A stretch of DNA of 64,000 bases from Pseudomonas baetica (GCF_002813455.1 NZ_PHHE01000001.1:5142001-5206000), one strand, 5' to 3'. Shown: positions 25,818 through 34,994, numbered from the stretch's first letter. A program made the numbers and translations. The notes: generated by a model not told the origin, from the sequence alone.

Positions 25818-27347
25818 TCACAGCACCGATTTTGGCTTGGCCCCAGGGGCCTTGCGCAAACCGACCATGACTTGCAGCGCCTTGGAGATCAACGGCCAGA
25901 ACAGCATCAGCAACGCCGCCGTGGTCAGGCAGCCCACCAGCGGGTTGGACCAGAAGATGCCCAAGTGCCCGTCGGAGAACAGCATCGATTGGCGGAACGC
26001 ATCTTCAGCCTTGTCGCCCAGCACCGCCGCGAGCACCAGCGGCGCGATCGGGTAGCCGAGTTTCTTGAACAGATAACCCAGCGCGCCGAAGCCGAGCATC
26101 AGCACCACGTCGACGAACGAGTTGTGTACCGAGTAGGCACCGATGGCACAGACCATGATGATGATCGGCGCAATGATCGAGAACGGAATGCGCAGGATCG
26201 AGGCGAACAACGGCACGGTGGCCAACACCACGATCAGACTCACCACGTTGCCCAGGTACATGCTGGCGATCAGGCCCCAGACAAAATCATGCTGCTCGAC
26301 GAACAGCGTAGGGCCGGGGTGCAGGCCCCAGATCATCAAGCCGCCGAGCATCACCGCAGCGGTGGCCGAACCGGGAATGCCCAGGGTCAGCATCGGCAGC
26401 AAGGCGCTGGTGCCGGCGGAATGGTCGGCGGTTTCCGGGGCGATCACGCCTTCCAGTTCACCCTTGCCGAAGTTGTCGCGATTCTTCGAGAAACGCCGCG
26501 CCAGGCTGTAGCTCATGAACGACGCCGCCGTCGGCCCGCCCGGGGTGATGCCCATCCAGCAACCGACCAACGTGCTGCGCACAATGGTCAGCCAGTAACG
26601 TGGCAGTTTCGCCCAGGTACGCAAGATCACCATCGGTGTGATGCGCGCATGTTCGCCGCGAAACACCAAGCCTTCCTCAACCGTGCAGAGGATTTCGCCG
26701 ATGCCGAACAGGCCGATCACCGCCACTTCGAAGCTGATCCCGGTCATCAGCGCAGGTTGGTCGAAGGTCAGGCGCAGGTTGCCGGACACGGTGTCCATGC
26801 CCACCGCCGCCATGGCGAAACCGATCATCATTGCTACTACGGTTTTCAACGGCGGATTCTTGCTCATGCCGATGAAGGTGCAGAAGGCCAACAGATACAC
26901 CGCAAAGAATTCCGGTGAGCTGAAGGACATCGCGAACGCGGCGATCTTGGTCGACAGGAACGTCAGCAGCAACACGCCGGCCAGTGCGCCGATCAGCGCC
27001 GAACTGAACGCGGCGGTGAGGGCTTCGGCGGCGCGACCTTCGCGGGCCATCGGGTAGCCGTCGAAGGTGGTCGCCACCGATGACGGCTCGCCGGGGATGT
27101 TGAACAGAATCGAGGTGATCGACCCGCCGAACAACGCCCCCCAATACATGCACGACAACAGGATGATCGCCGACACCGGCGACATGGTGAAGGTCAGCGG
27201 CAGCAGCAGCGCCACGCCGTTGGGGGCACCGAGGCCGGGCAACACACCGACCAGGATGCCCAGCAGCACGCCGATCACCATCAGGCCGATATGGCCCGGG
27301 GTCATGATCAGGTTCATGCCTTGCATCAGGGAATCGAATTCGCTCAT
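25818..27347 (-). CDS. tctA: Tripartite tricarboxylate transporter, large membrane subunit TctA
   Basis: A 509-aa permease with about twelve membrane segments. The family loop GLGAPNGVALLLPLTF (about 31-46) and its inverted-repeat partner GWITPGG-like segment (GITPGGPTAASFMSYS, middle of the protein) are present. With TctB and the periplasmic TctC it forms a secondary importer for carboxylates. The ATG at 27347 overlaps the tctB stop (ATGA). Substrate unknown; the context suggests an aldonate, lactone or dicarboxylate feeding the adjacent catabolic genes. Confidence 0.93.
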   Translation of the reverse strand: MSEFDSLMQGMNLIMTPGHIGLMVIGVLLGILVGVLPGLGAPNGVALLLPLTFTMSPVSAIILLSCMYWGALFGGSITSILFNIPGEPSSVATTFDGYPMAREGRAAEALTAAFSSALIGALAGVLLLTFLSTKIAAFAMSFSSPEFFAVYLLAFCTFIGMSKNPPLKTVVAMMIGFAMAAVGMDTVSGNLRLTFDQPALMTGISFEVAVIGLFGIGEILCTVEEGLVFRGEHARITPMVILRTWAKLPRYWLTIVRSTLVGCWMGITPGGPTAASFMSYSLARRFSKNRDNFGKGELEGVIAPETADHSAGTSALLPMLTLGIPGSATAAVMLGGLMIWGLHPGPTLFVEQHDFVWGLIASMYLGNVVSLIVVLATVPLFASILRIPFSIIAPIIIMVCAIGAYSVHNSFVDVVLMLGFGALGYLFKKLGYPIAPLVLAAVLGDKAEDAFRQSMLFSDGHLGIFWSNPLVGCLTTAALLMLFWPLISKALQVMVGLRKAPGAKPKSVL

Positions 27348-27877
27348 TTGAAATTTCTCCCGGCGAGGACAATCCAGTCGCCCATCGGGCCGGCATCCAG
27401 CGGCACCTTGAACCACAGCGCGAAGATCAGATAACTGGCGAGCACCGCGCCGAGCGAGACCGTGCCGATCATCCATTTGCCATAGGGTTTGGCGCGCACT
27501 TTGTCGCGCCACATGAACCAGGCGATGAACGCCGCCGAGGCCACATAGATGCCGGTGAAGGGCATGGCCGCGACGAACAGCGCAATCGGCAGGAACACCG
27601 ATAACACTTGCCGAAACGCGCTGCGGCTGACGAACGCAATGCTCAGAGCCTGCCAGCGCACCACGGTCAGAATGCCGTTGCCTACGCTGGCAGCGCTGAG
27701 CATCAGGCCGATGTAGAAGGGGAAGTAACCCGGCTCAGGCCCGGCGTCACCCCAGCCGATGCCTTGTTCCAGGCTGCCGTACATCACCACCGCGCCGATC
27801 AGCGTGGTGAACAGGGTCAGGCCGAGTTCGACCCAACGGGTGCCGACCAGCGCCGGTGAATCCGAAGAATGAGACAT
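27344..27877 (-). CDS. tctB: Tripartite tricarboxylate transporter, small membrane subunit TctB
   Basis: A 177-aa protein with four hydrophobic segments (LGLTLFTTLIGAVVMYGSL; YFPFYIGLMLSAASVGNGIL; VFLPIALFVAAMPFTGIYV; WMIGTVSLGAVLASYLIFAL) and the family element GPGYFP-like DAGPEPGYFPF. It pairs with TctA. The start at 27877 follows a GGAGGTGTTTC sequence. It is separated from tctC by 53 bp that hold a perfect 8-bp hairpin, and overlaps tctA by 4 bp. Confidence 0.92.
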   Translation of the reverse strand: MSHSSDSPALVGTRWVELGLTLFTTLIGAVVMYGSLEQGIGWGDAGPEPGYFPFYIGLMLSAASVGNGILTVVRWQALSIAFVSRSAFRQVLSVFLPIALFVAAMPFTGIYVASAAFIAWFMWRDKVRAKPYGKWMIGTVSLGAVLASYLIFALWFKVPLDAGPMGDWIVLAGRNFK

Positions 27878-27896
27878 GAAACACCTCCAGCAGGTG

Positions 27897-27922
27897 ACGG
27901 CCGCGCATCATCGAGCGGCCGT
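27897..27922 (-). other. Intra-operon hairpin between tctC and tctB
   Basis: Perfect inverted repeat ACGGCCGC (27897-27904) / GCGGCCGT (27915-27922) with a 10-nt loop and no T-run. Placed just after the binding-protein gene, it could protect the tctC message or partially attenuate tctBA, giving excess binding protein. Confidence 0.6.
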
Positions 27923-27930
27923 GGACGACC

Positions 27931-28944
27931 TCAGTTTTTCAGCCAGCCGGCTTCTTTGAACACCGGCGTGACACGGGCGGTGTCGTGCTCGATGTAAGCG
28001 GTCAGCGGCTCGCCTTCGAGGAAGGTCGGCACCAGCGCGTTCTGTTTCACGTACGCCTGGAATTCGGGAGTCTGGGTCACTTTGCGCATCAGCTCGACAT
28101 AGAACGCGCGCTGTTCGGCGGTGACTTCGCCGGGCATGAATACGGTACGCGGGAAGCGGTACTGATCGATGCCCAAGCCCTGTTCATGACAGGTCGGGAC
28201 GTCCGCCCAGGATTTGTCGCCGGCGACTTTTTCGGTGTAAGCCATGCGTTCCTTACTGAACACGCACAGCGGCTCGACCTGATCACCGCGCCATTGGCTG
28301 ATGCTTTCGCTGGGGTTGTTGACGTTGGCGGCGATGTGTTTGCCGGCCAGTTGTGTGGCGGCTTCGCTGCCGCTCTTGAACGGGATATACACCAGTTTGC
28401 TGTTGTTGGTCTGGTTGAGCAGCAGGGTCAGGGTCTGGTCGACGTCCTTGGACTGGCTGCCGCCCATGCGCAGTTTCGACGGGTCGGTTTTCACCGCCTC
28501 ATAGAAGCCCTTGGCGTCTTTCCACGGCGCGTCCTTGTAGCTCCAGAGAATGAAGTCGTCTTCGGCGACGGCAGCCACCGGGGTCAGTTCCTGCCATTGG
28601 TAACCGAGCTTGGACACCAGCGGCAGCAGGTAGATGTTGTTGGTGCCGATCACCAGTTTTTCCGCATCGCCCTTGTTCATTTTCAGGTCGAGGAAGGCTT
28701 CGGCGCCGTTGCCGCCGCCCTTGTTGAGGACGATGGTGTTGACCTCAAGCAACTTGTGGGTGGTGATGATCGACTGGATCAGGCGACCGAGCTGGTCGGT
28801 GCCGCCACCGGGGCCGCCGGCAACGACGATCTCGACGTTCTTGTCCGGTTGCCAGGCGTGGGCGAGAGAGGGGAGGACACCGGCCGCGAGCAGGGCAGAA
28901 CCCAGCAGCAGACGGGAGGTGCGACGGACGAATGCAGTACGCAT
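27931..28944 (-). CDS. tctC: Tripartite tricarboxylate transporter substrate-binding protein TctC
   Basis: A 337-aa periplasmic solute-binding protein. Signal peptide MRTAFVRRTSRLLLGSALLA then AGVLPSLAHA, cleaved about residue 30. The mature protein begins WQPDKNVEIVVAGGPGGGTD, the typical BUG/TctC start, with the GGGTDQLGR ligand loop. The ATG at 28944 has GAGG upstream. It is the first gene of the leftward operon and faces the MFS operon across 377 bp rich in inverted repeats. Ligand unknown, probably a carboxylate related to the neighbouring pathway. Confidence 0.92.
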   Translation of the reverse strand: MRTAFVRRTSRLLLGSALLAAGVLPSLAHAWQPDKNVEIVVAGGPGGGTDQLGRLIQSIITTHKLLEVNTIVLNKGGGNGAEAFLDLKMNKGDAEKLVIGTNNIYLLPLVSKLGYQWQELTPVAAVAEDDFILWSYKDAPWKDAKGFYEAVKTDPSKLRMGGSQSKDVDQTLTLLLNQTNNSKLVYIPFKSGSEAATQLAGKHIAANVNNPSESISQWRGDQVEPLCVFSKERMAYTEKVAGDKSWADVPTCHEQGLGIDQYRFPRTVFMPGEVTAEQRAFYVELMRKVTQTPEFQAYVKQNALVPTFLEGEPLTAYIEHDTARVTPVFKEAGWLKN

Positions 28945-29059
28945 GGGAGGCCTCATTCTTGTAGTTGTTATGAGTGACTTGTCTGCGCTCGAAAGCCGCA
29001 AGCCTGGCCTGAGTGTGGGAAGGTATGAAGGCGGCGTCTACTCAAAACAAAACATACAC

Positions 29060-29078
29060 CGATAGCCTGGGGTTATCG
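29060..29078. promoter_or_regulatory. Operator candidate 1, CGATA-N9-TATCG
   Basis: CGATAGCCTGGGGTTATCG: perfect 5-bp arms with a 9-nt spacer, in the divergent tctC/MFS gap about 115 bp upstream of tctC. It includes GGTTATCGC. Confidence 0.5.
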
Positions 29079-29190
29079 CTCAGGCGCCGATCAATCACCC
29101 AAACGAGGGCAGACTTTGCCGTAGAGCGTTTCAGGCGCACATTCATTGTCATGGCTGGCGTTGTAAGCCTGATGAAAGATCGGCATGACA

Positions 29191-29206
29191 TAACCCGAGG
29201 CTATCG
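29191..29206. promoter_or_regulatory. Operator candidate 2, inverted copy of candidate 1
   Basis: TAACCCGAGGCTATCG is the reverse complement of positions 29060-29075 with one mismatch (15 of 16). The two copies face each other about 115 bp apart in the same divergent gap. Confidence 0.5.
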
Positions 29207-29233
29207 CCTGATTTCAAGTTTTGATTAGACGGT

Positions 29234-29252
29234 TATCGCAGGGCCTTCGATA
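29234..29252. promoter_or_regulatory. Operator candidate 3, TATCG-N9-CGATA
   Basis: TATCGCAGGGCCTTCGATA repeats the same half-sites in mirrored order, 70 bp upstream of the MFS start at 29322. It too is preceded by GG T to give GGTTATCGC (29231-29239). Confidence 0.5.
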
Positions 29253-29321
29253 GTGCCCACCGGATGCCGTGAAACAGCGGCGTGGCGACACCCACAAAAA
29301 TAATAAATCGAGGTACGCACC

Positions 29322-30662
29322 ATGGCTCGTCCCAGTGCTTCCCTGCATCTGTCTGTCGCAGGTGCCCTCCCGACGGCAGCGGCGGCTGCGCTGACCGCCA
29401 GTGATAAGGCCAGTAACGTGCGCTGGCGGATCTTCGCGATTGTCTTCGCGCTGACCATGGTCAACCTGATCGATCGGGTGTCGTTGTCGATTGCGATGCC
29501 GACCATCGCTACCGAATTTTCCCTGTCGCCGAGTCTGCAAGGCTTGATCCTCAGCAGCTTCTTCTGGGCCTATGCGCTGTTGCAGATTCCCGGCGGCTGG
29601 CTGATCGACCGTTACGGGCCGCGCCGGGTCATCACCTGGTCGACCGGTTTGTGGGGCACCTTTCAGGTGTTGGCGGCATTCGCCACTGGCGGTCTGTCGT
29701 TGTTGTTTGCCCGGGTCGCCTTGGGCGCTGCGGAAGCGCCGCTGTTTCCGTCTGGCGGCAAACTGATTTCCCTGTGGCTGGCCCCCGGCGAGCGCAGTCG
29801 CGGAGCAGTGTTGATGGACAGCGGCAGCCCGTTGGGCGTGGCGCTGGGCGGGTTGATCATCGCTTACCTGATTGCCTCGCTGAACTCCTGGCGCCTGGCG
29901 TTCGTGATCGCCGGCATCGCCACTTTGGTCTTGGCGTGGCTGGCCTGGCGTTATCTGCGTGACGATCCGGCCTGTCACCCGCAAGTGAATGCGCCGGAGC
30001 TGGAAAAGATCAACGCCGGCCGCGCCACGCCTGCTGCCGAAGCGGCGCGGGCACCGGTCAAGGGCCTGGGCATTGCCGCACGTTCACTCAGTGGTTTGCT
30101 GCTCGGGCGGGCCAGTTGGGCGATGGTTTATTTCGGGCTGCTGACCTGGGGGCCGACCTATTTGTCCCAGGCGCGCGGCTTCGACATCAAGGGCATTGGT
30201 TTCGCCACGTTTGTGATTTTTGTCTGCGGCGCGCTCGGCTCGCTGACCGGTGGTTTTCTCTGCGACGGGTTGATTCGCAAAGGCGTGAGCCGTGGAGTGG
30301 CAGTCAAAAGTCTGTTGGCGTTTTCCGGCCTGATCGCGCTCGGCGCGTTCCTGCTGCTGCCGACCTTGAGCAACCCTTTTGCGGCGGTGGCGCTGTTGGC
30401 CATGACCGCGTTTTTCCTGATGTGGGGCAGCCTCTACTGGAGCTTCCCGGCGCTGCTCGCGGCGCCGGCAAGGGTTGGCCTGATCGGTGGGGTGATGAAC
30501 ATGGCCGGCAGCGTCGGCGGGATCACCGTGCCGATTCTGGTCGGTGTGATCCTGCAGGTGGCCGGCGGGTTCGCCCCGGTACTCGGTTTCTTCGCGGTGT
30601 GTTCGGCGGTGTTTGTGCTGGCCACGCTGTTCATTGCACTGGACGAGGTGCGCCATGACTGA
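29322..30662 (+). CDS. MFS transporter (anion:cation symporter family), first operon
   Basis: A 446-aa major facilitator with twelve membrane segments after a hydrophilic 35-residue N-terminus. The opening VNLIDRVSLSIAMPTIATEF and the loop GGWLIDRYGPRRVI are typical of the ACS family that takes up galactonate, glucarate, tartrate and similar acids. Start at the ATG at 29322 with CGAGG upstream. It overlaps the amidohydrolase gene by 8 bp and heads the operon MFS-amidohydrolase-PdxA. A sugar acid or its lactone is the likely substrate. Confidence 0.88.
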   Translation: MARPSASLHLSVAGALPTAAAAALTASDKASNVRWRIFAIVFALTMVNLIDRVSLSIAMPTIATEFSLSPSLQGLILSSFFWAYALLQIPGGWLIDRYGPRRVITWSTGLWGTFQVLAAFATGGLSLLFARVALGAAEAPLFPSGGKLISLWLAPGERSRGAVLMDSGSPLGVALGGLIIAYLIASLNSWRLAFVIAGIATLVLAWLAWRYLRDDPACHPQVNAPELEKINAGRATPAAEAARAPVKGLGIAARSLSGLLLGRASWAMVYFGLLTWGPTYLSQARGFDIKGIGFATFVIFVCGALGSLTGGFLCDGLIRKGVSRGVAVKSLLAFSGLIALGAFLLLPTLSNPFAAVALLAMTAFFLMWGSLYWSFPALLAAPARVGLIGGVMNMAGSVGGITVPILVGVILQVAGGFAPVLGFFAVCSAVFVLATLFIALDEVRHD

Positions 30663-31623
30663 GCAGAACCGCCCGCTGTGGGACGGCCCGATCATCGATG
30701 CCCATCATCACTTCTGGGATCCGGCGATCAACGATCACCCATGGCTCGCGCCCGAGGCCAACATCCCGTTTCGCTATGGCGATTACAGCGCGATCAAGCG
30801 CCGCTATTTTCCCGAGGATTACTTCGCCGACGCGGCGCAGCACCAGGTGGTGCAGACCGTCTACATCGAGACCGAATGGAACCCGCAGGATCCGATCGGC
30901 GAGACCCGTTTCATCGAACAACTGGCCGCCCGTTATGGCGTGCCGAACGCGGTGGTGGCCCAGGCCTGGCTCGATCATCCGGACGCCATCGATGTGCTCA
31001 CCGAGCAGGCGCGTTTCAAGCATGTGCGCAGCGTGCGGCACAAACCCGGCGGGCCGACGTCACCCGCGCAAGTCGGGCGTTCGCGCAGCCTGATGAGCGA
31101 CGAGCACTGGCGGCGCAGTTACGCCGCACTGCAAGGTTTGGGGCTGCACTTCGATTTGCAGACACCGTGGTGGAACCTGCCGGAAGCCGAGCGACTGGCC
31201 CGGGATTTCCCCGGCACTGCGCTGATTCTCAACCACGCCGGCCTGCCCAGCGACCGCAGTGCCGAAGGTTTGGCCGGTTGGCGCAAGGCCATGGCGCGAC
31301 TGGCCGAGTACCCGAACGTGCAGGTGAAGATTTCCGGCCTCGGTCAGGCTGGCCGCGCGTGGCGGGCCATCGACAACGCGTGGATCGTGCGCGAGATCAT
31401 CGCCATGTTCGGCAGCACGCGAGCGATGTTCGCCAGCAACTTCCCGGTCGACAGCCTGTGCGGCTCGTTCGACAGCATTTACAGCGGTTTCAAACACATC
31501 GTCGCCGATCTGCCACGGGCCGATCAGCAATGTCTGTTCTATAGCAACGCGCAGCGGGTCTACCGCTGCGAACCTGGTGTCCTTGAGCGCGCCGGGTCTG
31601 AGCCTTTGAGGAGTCAAGCATGA
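30655..31623 (+). CDS. Amidohydrolase family protein, probable sugar lactonase
   Basis: A 322-aa TIM-barrel hydrolase of the amidohydrolase-2 group. The metal motif HxH is H17-x-H19 (IIDAHHHFWDP), with a later strand LILNHAGLP and the terminal aspartate in FASNFPVDSL. This lineage includes L-fuconolactone and L-rhamnonolactone hydrolases, so I infer opening of an aldonolactone to the acid used by the dehydratase in the next operon. The ATG at 30655 lies inside the MFS gene end; its stop overlaps the PdxA start (ATGA), so translation is coupled. Other ring-opening activities are possible. Confidence 0.82.
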   Translation: MTEQNRPLWDGPIIDAHHHFWDPAINDHPWLAPEANIPFRYGDYSAIKRRYFPEDYFADAAQHQVVQTVYIETEWNPQDPIGETRFIEQLAARYGVPNAVVAQAWLDHPDAIDVLTEQARFKHVRSVRHKPGGPTSPAQVGRSRSLMSDEHWRRSYAALQGLGLHFDLQTPWWNLPEAERLARDFPGTALILNHAGLPSDRSAEGLAGWRKAMARLAEYPNVQVKISGLGQAGRAWRAIDNAWIVREIIAMFGSTRAMFASNFPVDSLCGSFDSIYSGFKHIVADLPRADQQCLFYSNAQRVYRCEPGVLERAGSEPLRSQA

Positions 31624-32624
31624 ACAAAACCACGATCGCCATGGTCCTCGGTGACCCAGCGGGTATTGGCCCGGAACTGATTGCGCGGTTGCTCGGCGAG
31701 CCCGCGGTGCGCAGTCAGGCGCAGGTGATTCTGATCGCCGATGAAGCCGAGATGCAGCGCGGCATGCGCATCGCCGGCGTGACGTTTCCCTACCGCCGGA
31801 TCGAGTCGCTGGAACACCTGGATTTTGCCGATGACACGCCACTGTTCTACAACGTTCGCGGCGATACCGTGGGCGAGTTTCCCCGCAGCGAAGCCAGCGC
31901 CATCGGCGGCCGTTACAGCCTCGATACGCTGGAAATCGCCCTGCGCCTGACCCAGGCGGGCACCACCGATGCGGTGCTGTTCGGGCCGCTGAACAAAACC
32001 TCGCTGCACATGGCCGGCATGGCCCACAGCGACGAGTTGCACTGGTTCGCCGAACTGTTGGATTTCCACGGGCCGTTCTGCGAATTCAACGTCCTCGATA
32101 ACCTGTGGACGTCGCGGGTGACGTCACACGTGGCGCTGGCCGATGTGCCGGGGCTGCTCAGCCAGGAGCGGGTGGGCGAGGCGATCCGCCTGATCGACAC
32201 CGCGCTTAAACGCAACGGCCTGGAGAAACCGCGCATTGGTGTGTGTGGCCTCAACCCGCACAACGGCGACAACGGCTCGTTCGGCCGTGAAGAACTCGAC
32301 ATCATCAGCCCGGCAGTGCGCACCGCTCAGGCTCAAGGCATCGCGGCGGAAGGGCCGTATCCCGGCGACACGATTTTCCTCAAGGTGCAGGGCGATGCCA
32401 GCGCATTTGATGCGGTGGTCACCATGTATCACGACCAGGGCCAGATCGCGATCAAGCTGATGGGCTTCTCCCGTGGCGTGACGGTGCAGGGCGGTCTGCC
32501 GATCCCGATCACCACCCCGGCCCATGGCACCGCGTTTGATATTGCGGGGCAGGGCAAGGCCAACGTCGGGGCGATTCGCCAGGCGTTCGAAATTGCCTGC
32601 CGGATGGGCGCCAACAGCTACTGA
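31620..32624 (+). CDS. PdxA-like 4-phosphohydroxy-acid dehydrogenase (PdxA2 group)
   Basis: A 334-aa NAD-dependent metal enzyme of the PdxA fold. The divalent-metal histidines are kept: VTSH, LNPHNG and MYHDQG. The substrate-phosphate loop differs from true PdxA, reading MAHSDELHWF where 4-hydroxythreonine-phosphate dehydrogenase has GHTE. PdxA2 paralogues usually act on phosphorylated C4 sugar acids made by a DUF1537 kinase, but no such kinase is in this window. It is therefore probably catabolic rather than a pyridoxal-synthesis gene. It ends the operon; the tandem REP array begins 33 bp after its stop. Confidence 0.85.
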   Translation: MNKTTIAMVLGDPAGIGPELIARLLGEPAVRSQAQVILIADEAEMQRGMRIAGVTFPYRRIESLEHLDFADDTPLFYNVRGDTVGEFPRSEASAIGGRYSLDTLEIALRLTQAGTTDAVLFGPLNKTSLHMAGMAHSDELHWFAELLDFHGPFCEFNVLDNLWTSRVTSHVALADVPGLLSQERVGEAIRLIDTALKRNGLEKPRIGVCGLNPHNGDNGSFGREELDIISPAVRTAQAQGIAAEGPYPGDTIFLKVQGDASAFDAVVTMYHDQGQIAIKLMGFSRGVTVQGGLPIPITTPAHGTAFDIAGQGKANVGAIRQAFEIACRMGANSY

Positions 32625-32656
32625 TCTGCGCTCTTCAGAACAACATCACTTCTTCT

Positions 32657-34775
32657 GTGGGAGCGGGCTTGCTCGCGAAAGCGGTGGATCAGACGGCATC
32701 AATGTCGACTGACACACCCTCTTCGCGAGCAGGCTCGCTCCCACTTTTGTTTTGTGTGTGGCAAATAATTCAATCTGCCAGGAGATGGCTTTTTCCCGTA
32801 TCCAGAACAACGTCAAATTACCCCTGTGGGAGCGGGCTTGCTCGCGAAAGCGGTGGGTCAGGCGGCATCAATGTCGACTGACACACCCTCTTCGCGAGCA
32901 GGCTCGCTCCCACTTTTGTTTTGTGTGTGGCAAATAATTCAATCTGCCAGGAGATGGCTTTTTCCCGTATCCAGAACAACGTCACATTCCCCCGGTGGGA
33001 GCGAGCCTGCTCGCGAAAGCGGTGGGTCAGACGGCATCAATGTCGACTGACACACCCTCTTCGCGAGCAGGCTCGCTCCCACTTTTGTTTTGTGTGTGGC
33101 AAATAATTCAATCTGCCAGGAGATGGCTTTTTCCCGTATCCAGAACAACGTCACATTCCCCCGGTGGGAGCGAGCCTGCTCGCGAAAGCGGTGGGTCAGA
33201 CGGCATCAATGTCGACTGACACACCCTCTTCGCGAGCAGGCTCGCTCCCACTTTTGTTTTGTGTGTGGCAAATAATTCAATCTGCCAGGAGATGGCTTTT
33301 TCCCGTATCCAGAACAACATCACATCTCCTGTGGGAGCGGGCTTGCTCGCGAAAGCGGTGTGTCAGACGACATCAATGTCGACTGACACACCCTCTTCGC
33401 GAGCAGGCTCGCTCTCACTTTTGTTTTGTGTGTGGCAAATAATTCAATCGGCCTGGAGATGGCTTTTTTCCGTATCCAGAACAACGTCACATTACCCCCG
33501 GTGGGAGCGAGCCTGCTCGCGAAAGCGGTGGGTCAGAGGGCATCAATGTCGACTGACACACCCTCTTCGCGAGCAGGCTCGCTCCCACTTTTGTTTTGTG
33601 TGTGGCAAATAATTCAATCTGCCAGGAGATGGCTTTTTCCCGTATCCAGAACAACGTCACATTACCCCCGGTGGGAGCGAGCCTGCTCGCGAAAGCGGTG
33701 GGTCAGAGGGCATCAATGTCGACTGACACACCCTCTTCGCGAGCAGGCTCGCTCCCACTTTTGTTTTGTGTGTGGCAAATAATTCAATCTGCCAGGAGAT
33801 GGCTTTTTCCCGTATCCAGAACAACGTCACATTCCCCCGGTGGGAGCGGGCTTGCTCGCGAAAGCGGTGGGTCAGACGGCATCAATGTCGACTGACACAC
33901 CCTCTTCGCGAGCAGGCTCGCTCCCACTTTTGTTTTGTGTGTGGCAAATAATTCAATCGGCCTGGAGATGGCTTTTTCCCGTATCCAGAACAACGTCACA
34001 TTCCCCCTGTGGGAGCGGGCTTGCTCGCGAAAGCGGTGTGTCAGACGACATCAATGTCGACTGACACACCCTCTTCGCGAGCAGGCCCGCTCTCACTTTT
34101 GTTTTGTGTGTGGCAAATAATTCAATCGGCCTGGAGATGGCTTTTTTCCGTATCCAGAACAACGTCACATTACCCCCGGTGGGAGCGAGCCTGCTCGCGA
34201 ATGCAGTGGGTCAGATGGCATCAATGTCGACTGACACACCCTCTTCGCGAGCAGGCTCGCTCCCACTTTTGTTTTGTGTGTGGCAAATAATTCAATCTGC
34301 CAGGAGATGGCTTTTTCCCGTATCCAGAACAACGTCACATTCCCCCCGGTCGGAGCGAGCCTGCTCGCGAAAGCGGTGGGTCAGAGGGCATCAATGTCGA
34401 CTGACACACCCTCTTCGCGAGCAGGCTCGCTCCCACTTTTGTTTTGTGTGTGGCAAATAATTCAATCTGCCAGGAGATGGCTTTTTCCCGTATCCAGAAC
34501 AACGTCACATTCCCCCTGTGGGAGCGGGCTTGCTCGCGAAAGCGGTGTGTCAGACGACATCAATGTCGACTGACACACCCTCTTCGCGAGCAGGCCCGCT
34601 CTCACTTTTGTTTTGTGTGTGGCAAATAATTCAATCGGCCTGGAGATGGCTTTTTTCCGTATCCAGAACAACGTCACATTACCCCCGGTGGGAGCGAGCC
34701 TGCTCGCGAAAGCGGTGGGCCAGATGGCATCAATGTCGACTGACACACCCTCTTCGCGAGCAGGCTCGCTCCCAC
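32657..34775. repeat. Tandem array of 13 REP-pair units
   Basis: Thirteen units starting at 32657, 32826, 32995, 33164, 33331, 33501, 33671, 33840, 34009, 34179, 34349, 34518 and 34688 (period 167-170 bp; the last ends at its right arm). Each has a left REP arm (GTGGGAGCG...), a conserved core ATCAATGTCGACTGACACAC, a right arm (...GCTCGCTCCCAC) and an about 80-nt spacer with AAATAATTCAATCTGCC and TATCCAGAACAACGTCAC. Two spacer types alternate irregularly (CTGCCAGG versus CGGCCTGG), and units 9-10 closely match 12-13, showing block duplication. No credible gene lies inside; open frames recur only because the sequence repeats. Confidence 0.95.
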
Positions 34776-34838
34776 ATTTTTTTGTGTGCAGCCCTGATAA
34801 CCCTATTTGCCTATAAATCACTTGATGCGATCACCGCA

Positions 34839-34873
34839 GGTTATCGCCGGATACGCATAAGTGATTATCCGGC
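34839..34873. promoter_or_regulatory. Operator candidate upstream of the second operon
   Basis: GGTTATCGC (34839-34847) overlaps a perfect inverted repeat GCCGGATA (34846-34853) / TATCCGGC (34866-34873) with a 12-nt spacer, about 120 bp before the MFS start at 34995. The GGTTATCGC core matches the elements at 29071 and 29231. Confidence 0.5.
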
Positions 34874-34994
34874 AGCCCTTCGCGCTGGCTACAGTCGCTC
34901 CATCGACTGAACGCCTGTTCAGGCGCCCAACAACTACAAAAAGCCCGCCCTGTCACTTCCGCAGGGCACATACCGGCAGCAAAGGAACCTTCAC

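Noticed and set aside
32657..34775. Repeated open frames of 60-118 codons on both strands within the array
   Set aside because: The same peptides recur once per unit in rotating frames; they are translations of REP and spacer sequence, not genes.
32657..34775. CRISPR array
   Set aside because: The repeats are about 169 bp with conserved spacers and contain REP hairpins; there are no short direct repeats with variable spacers and no cas genes.
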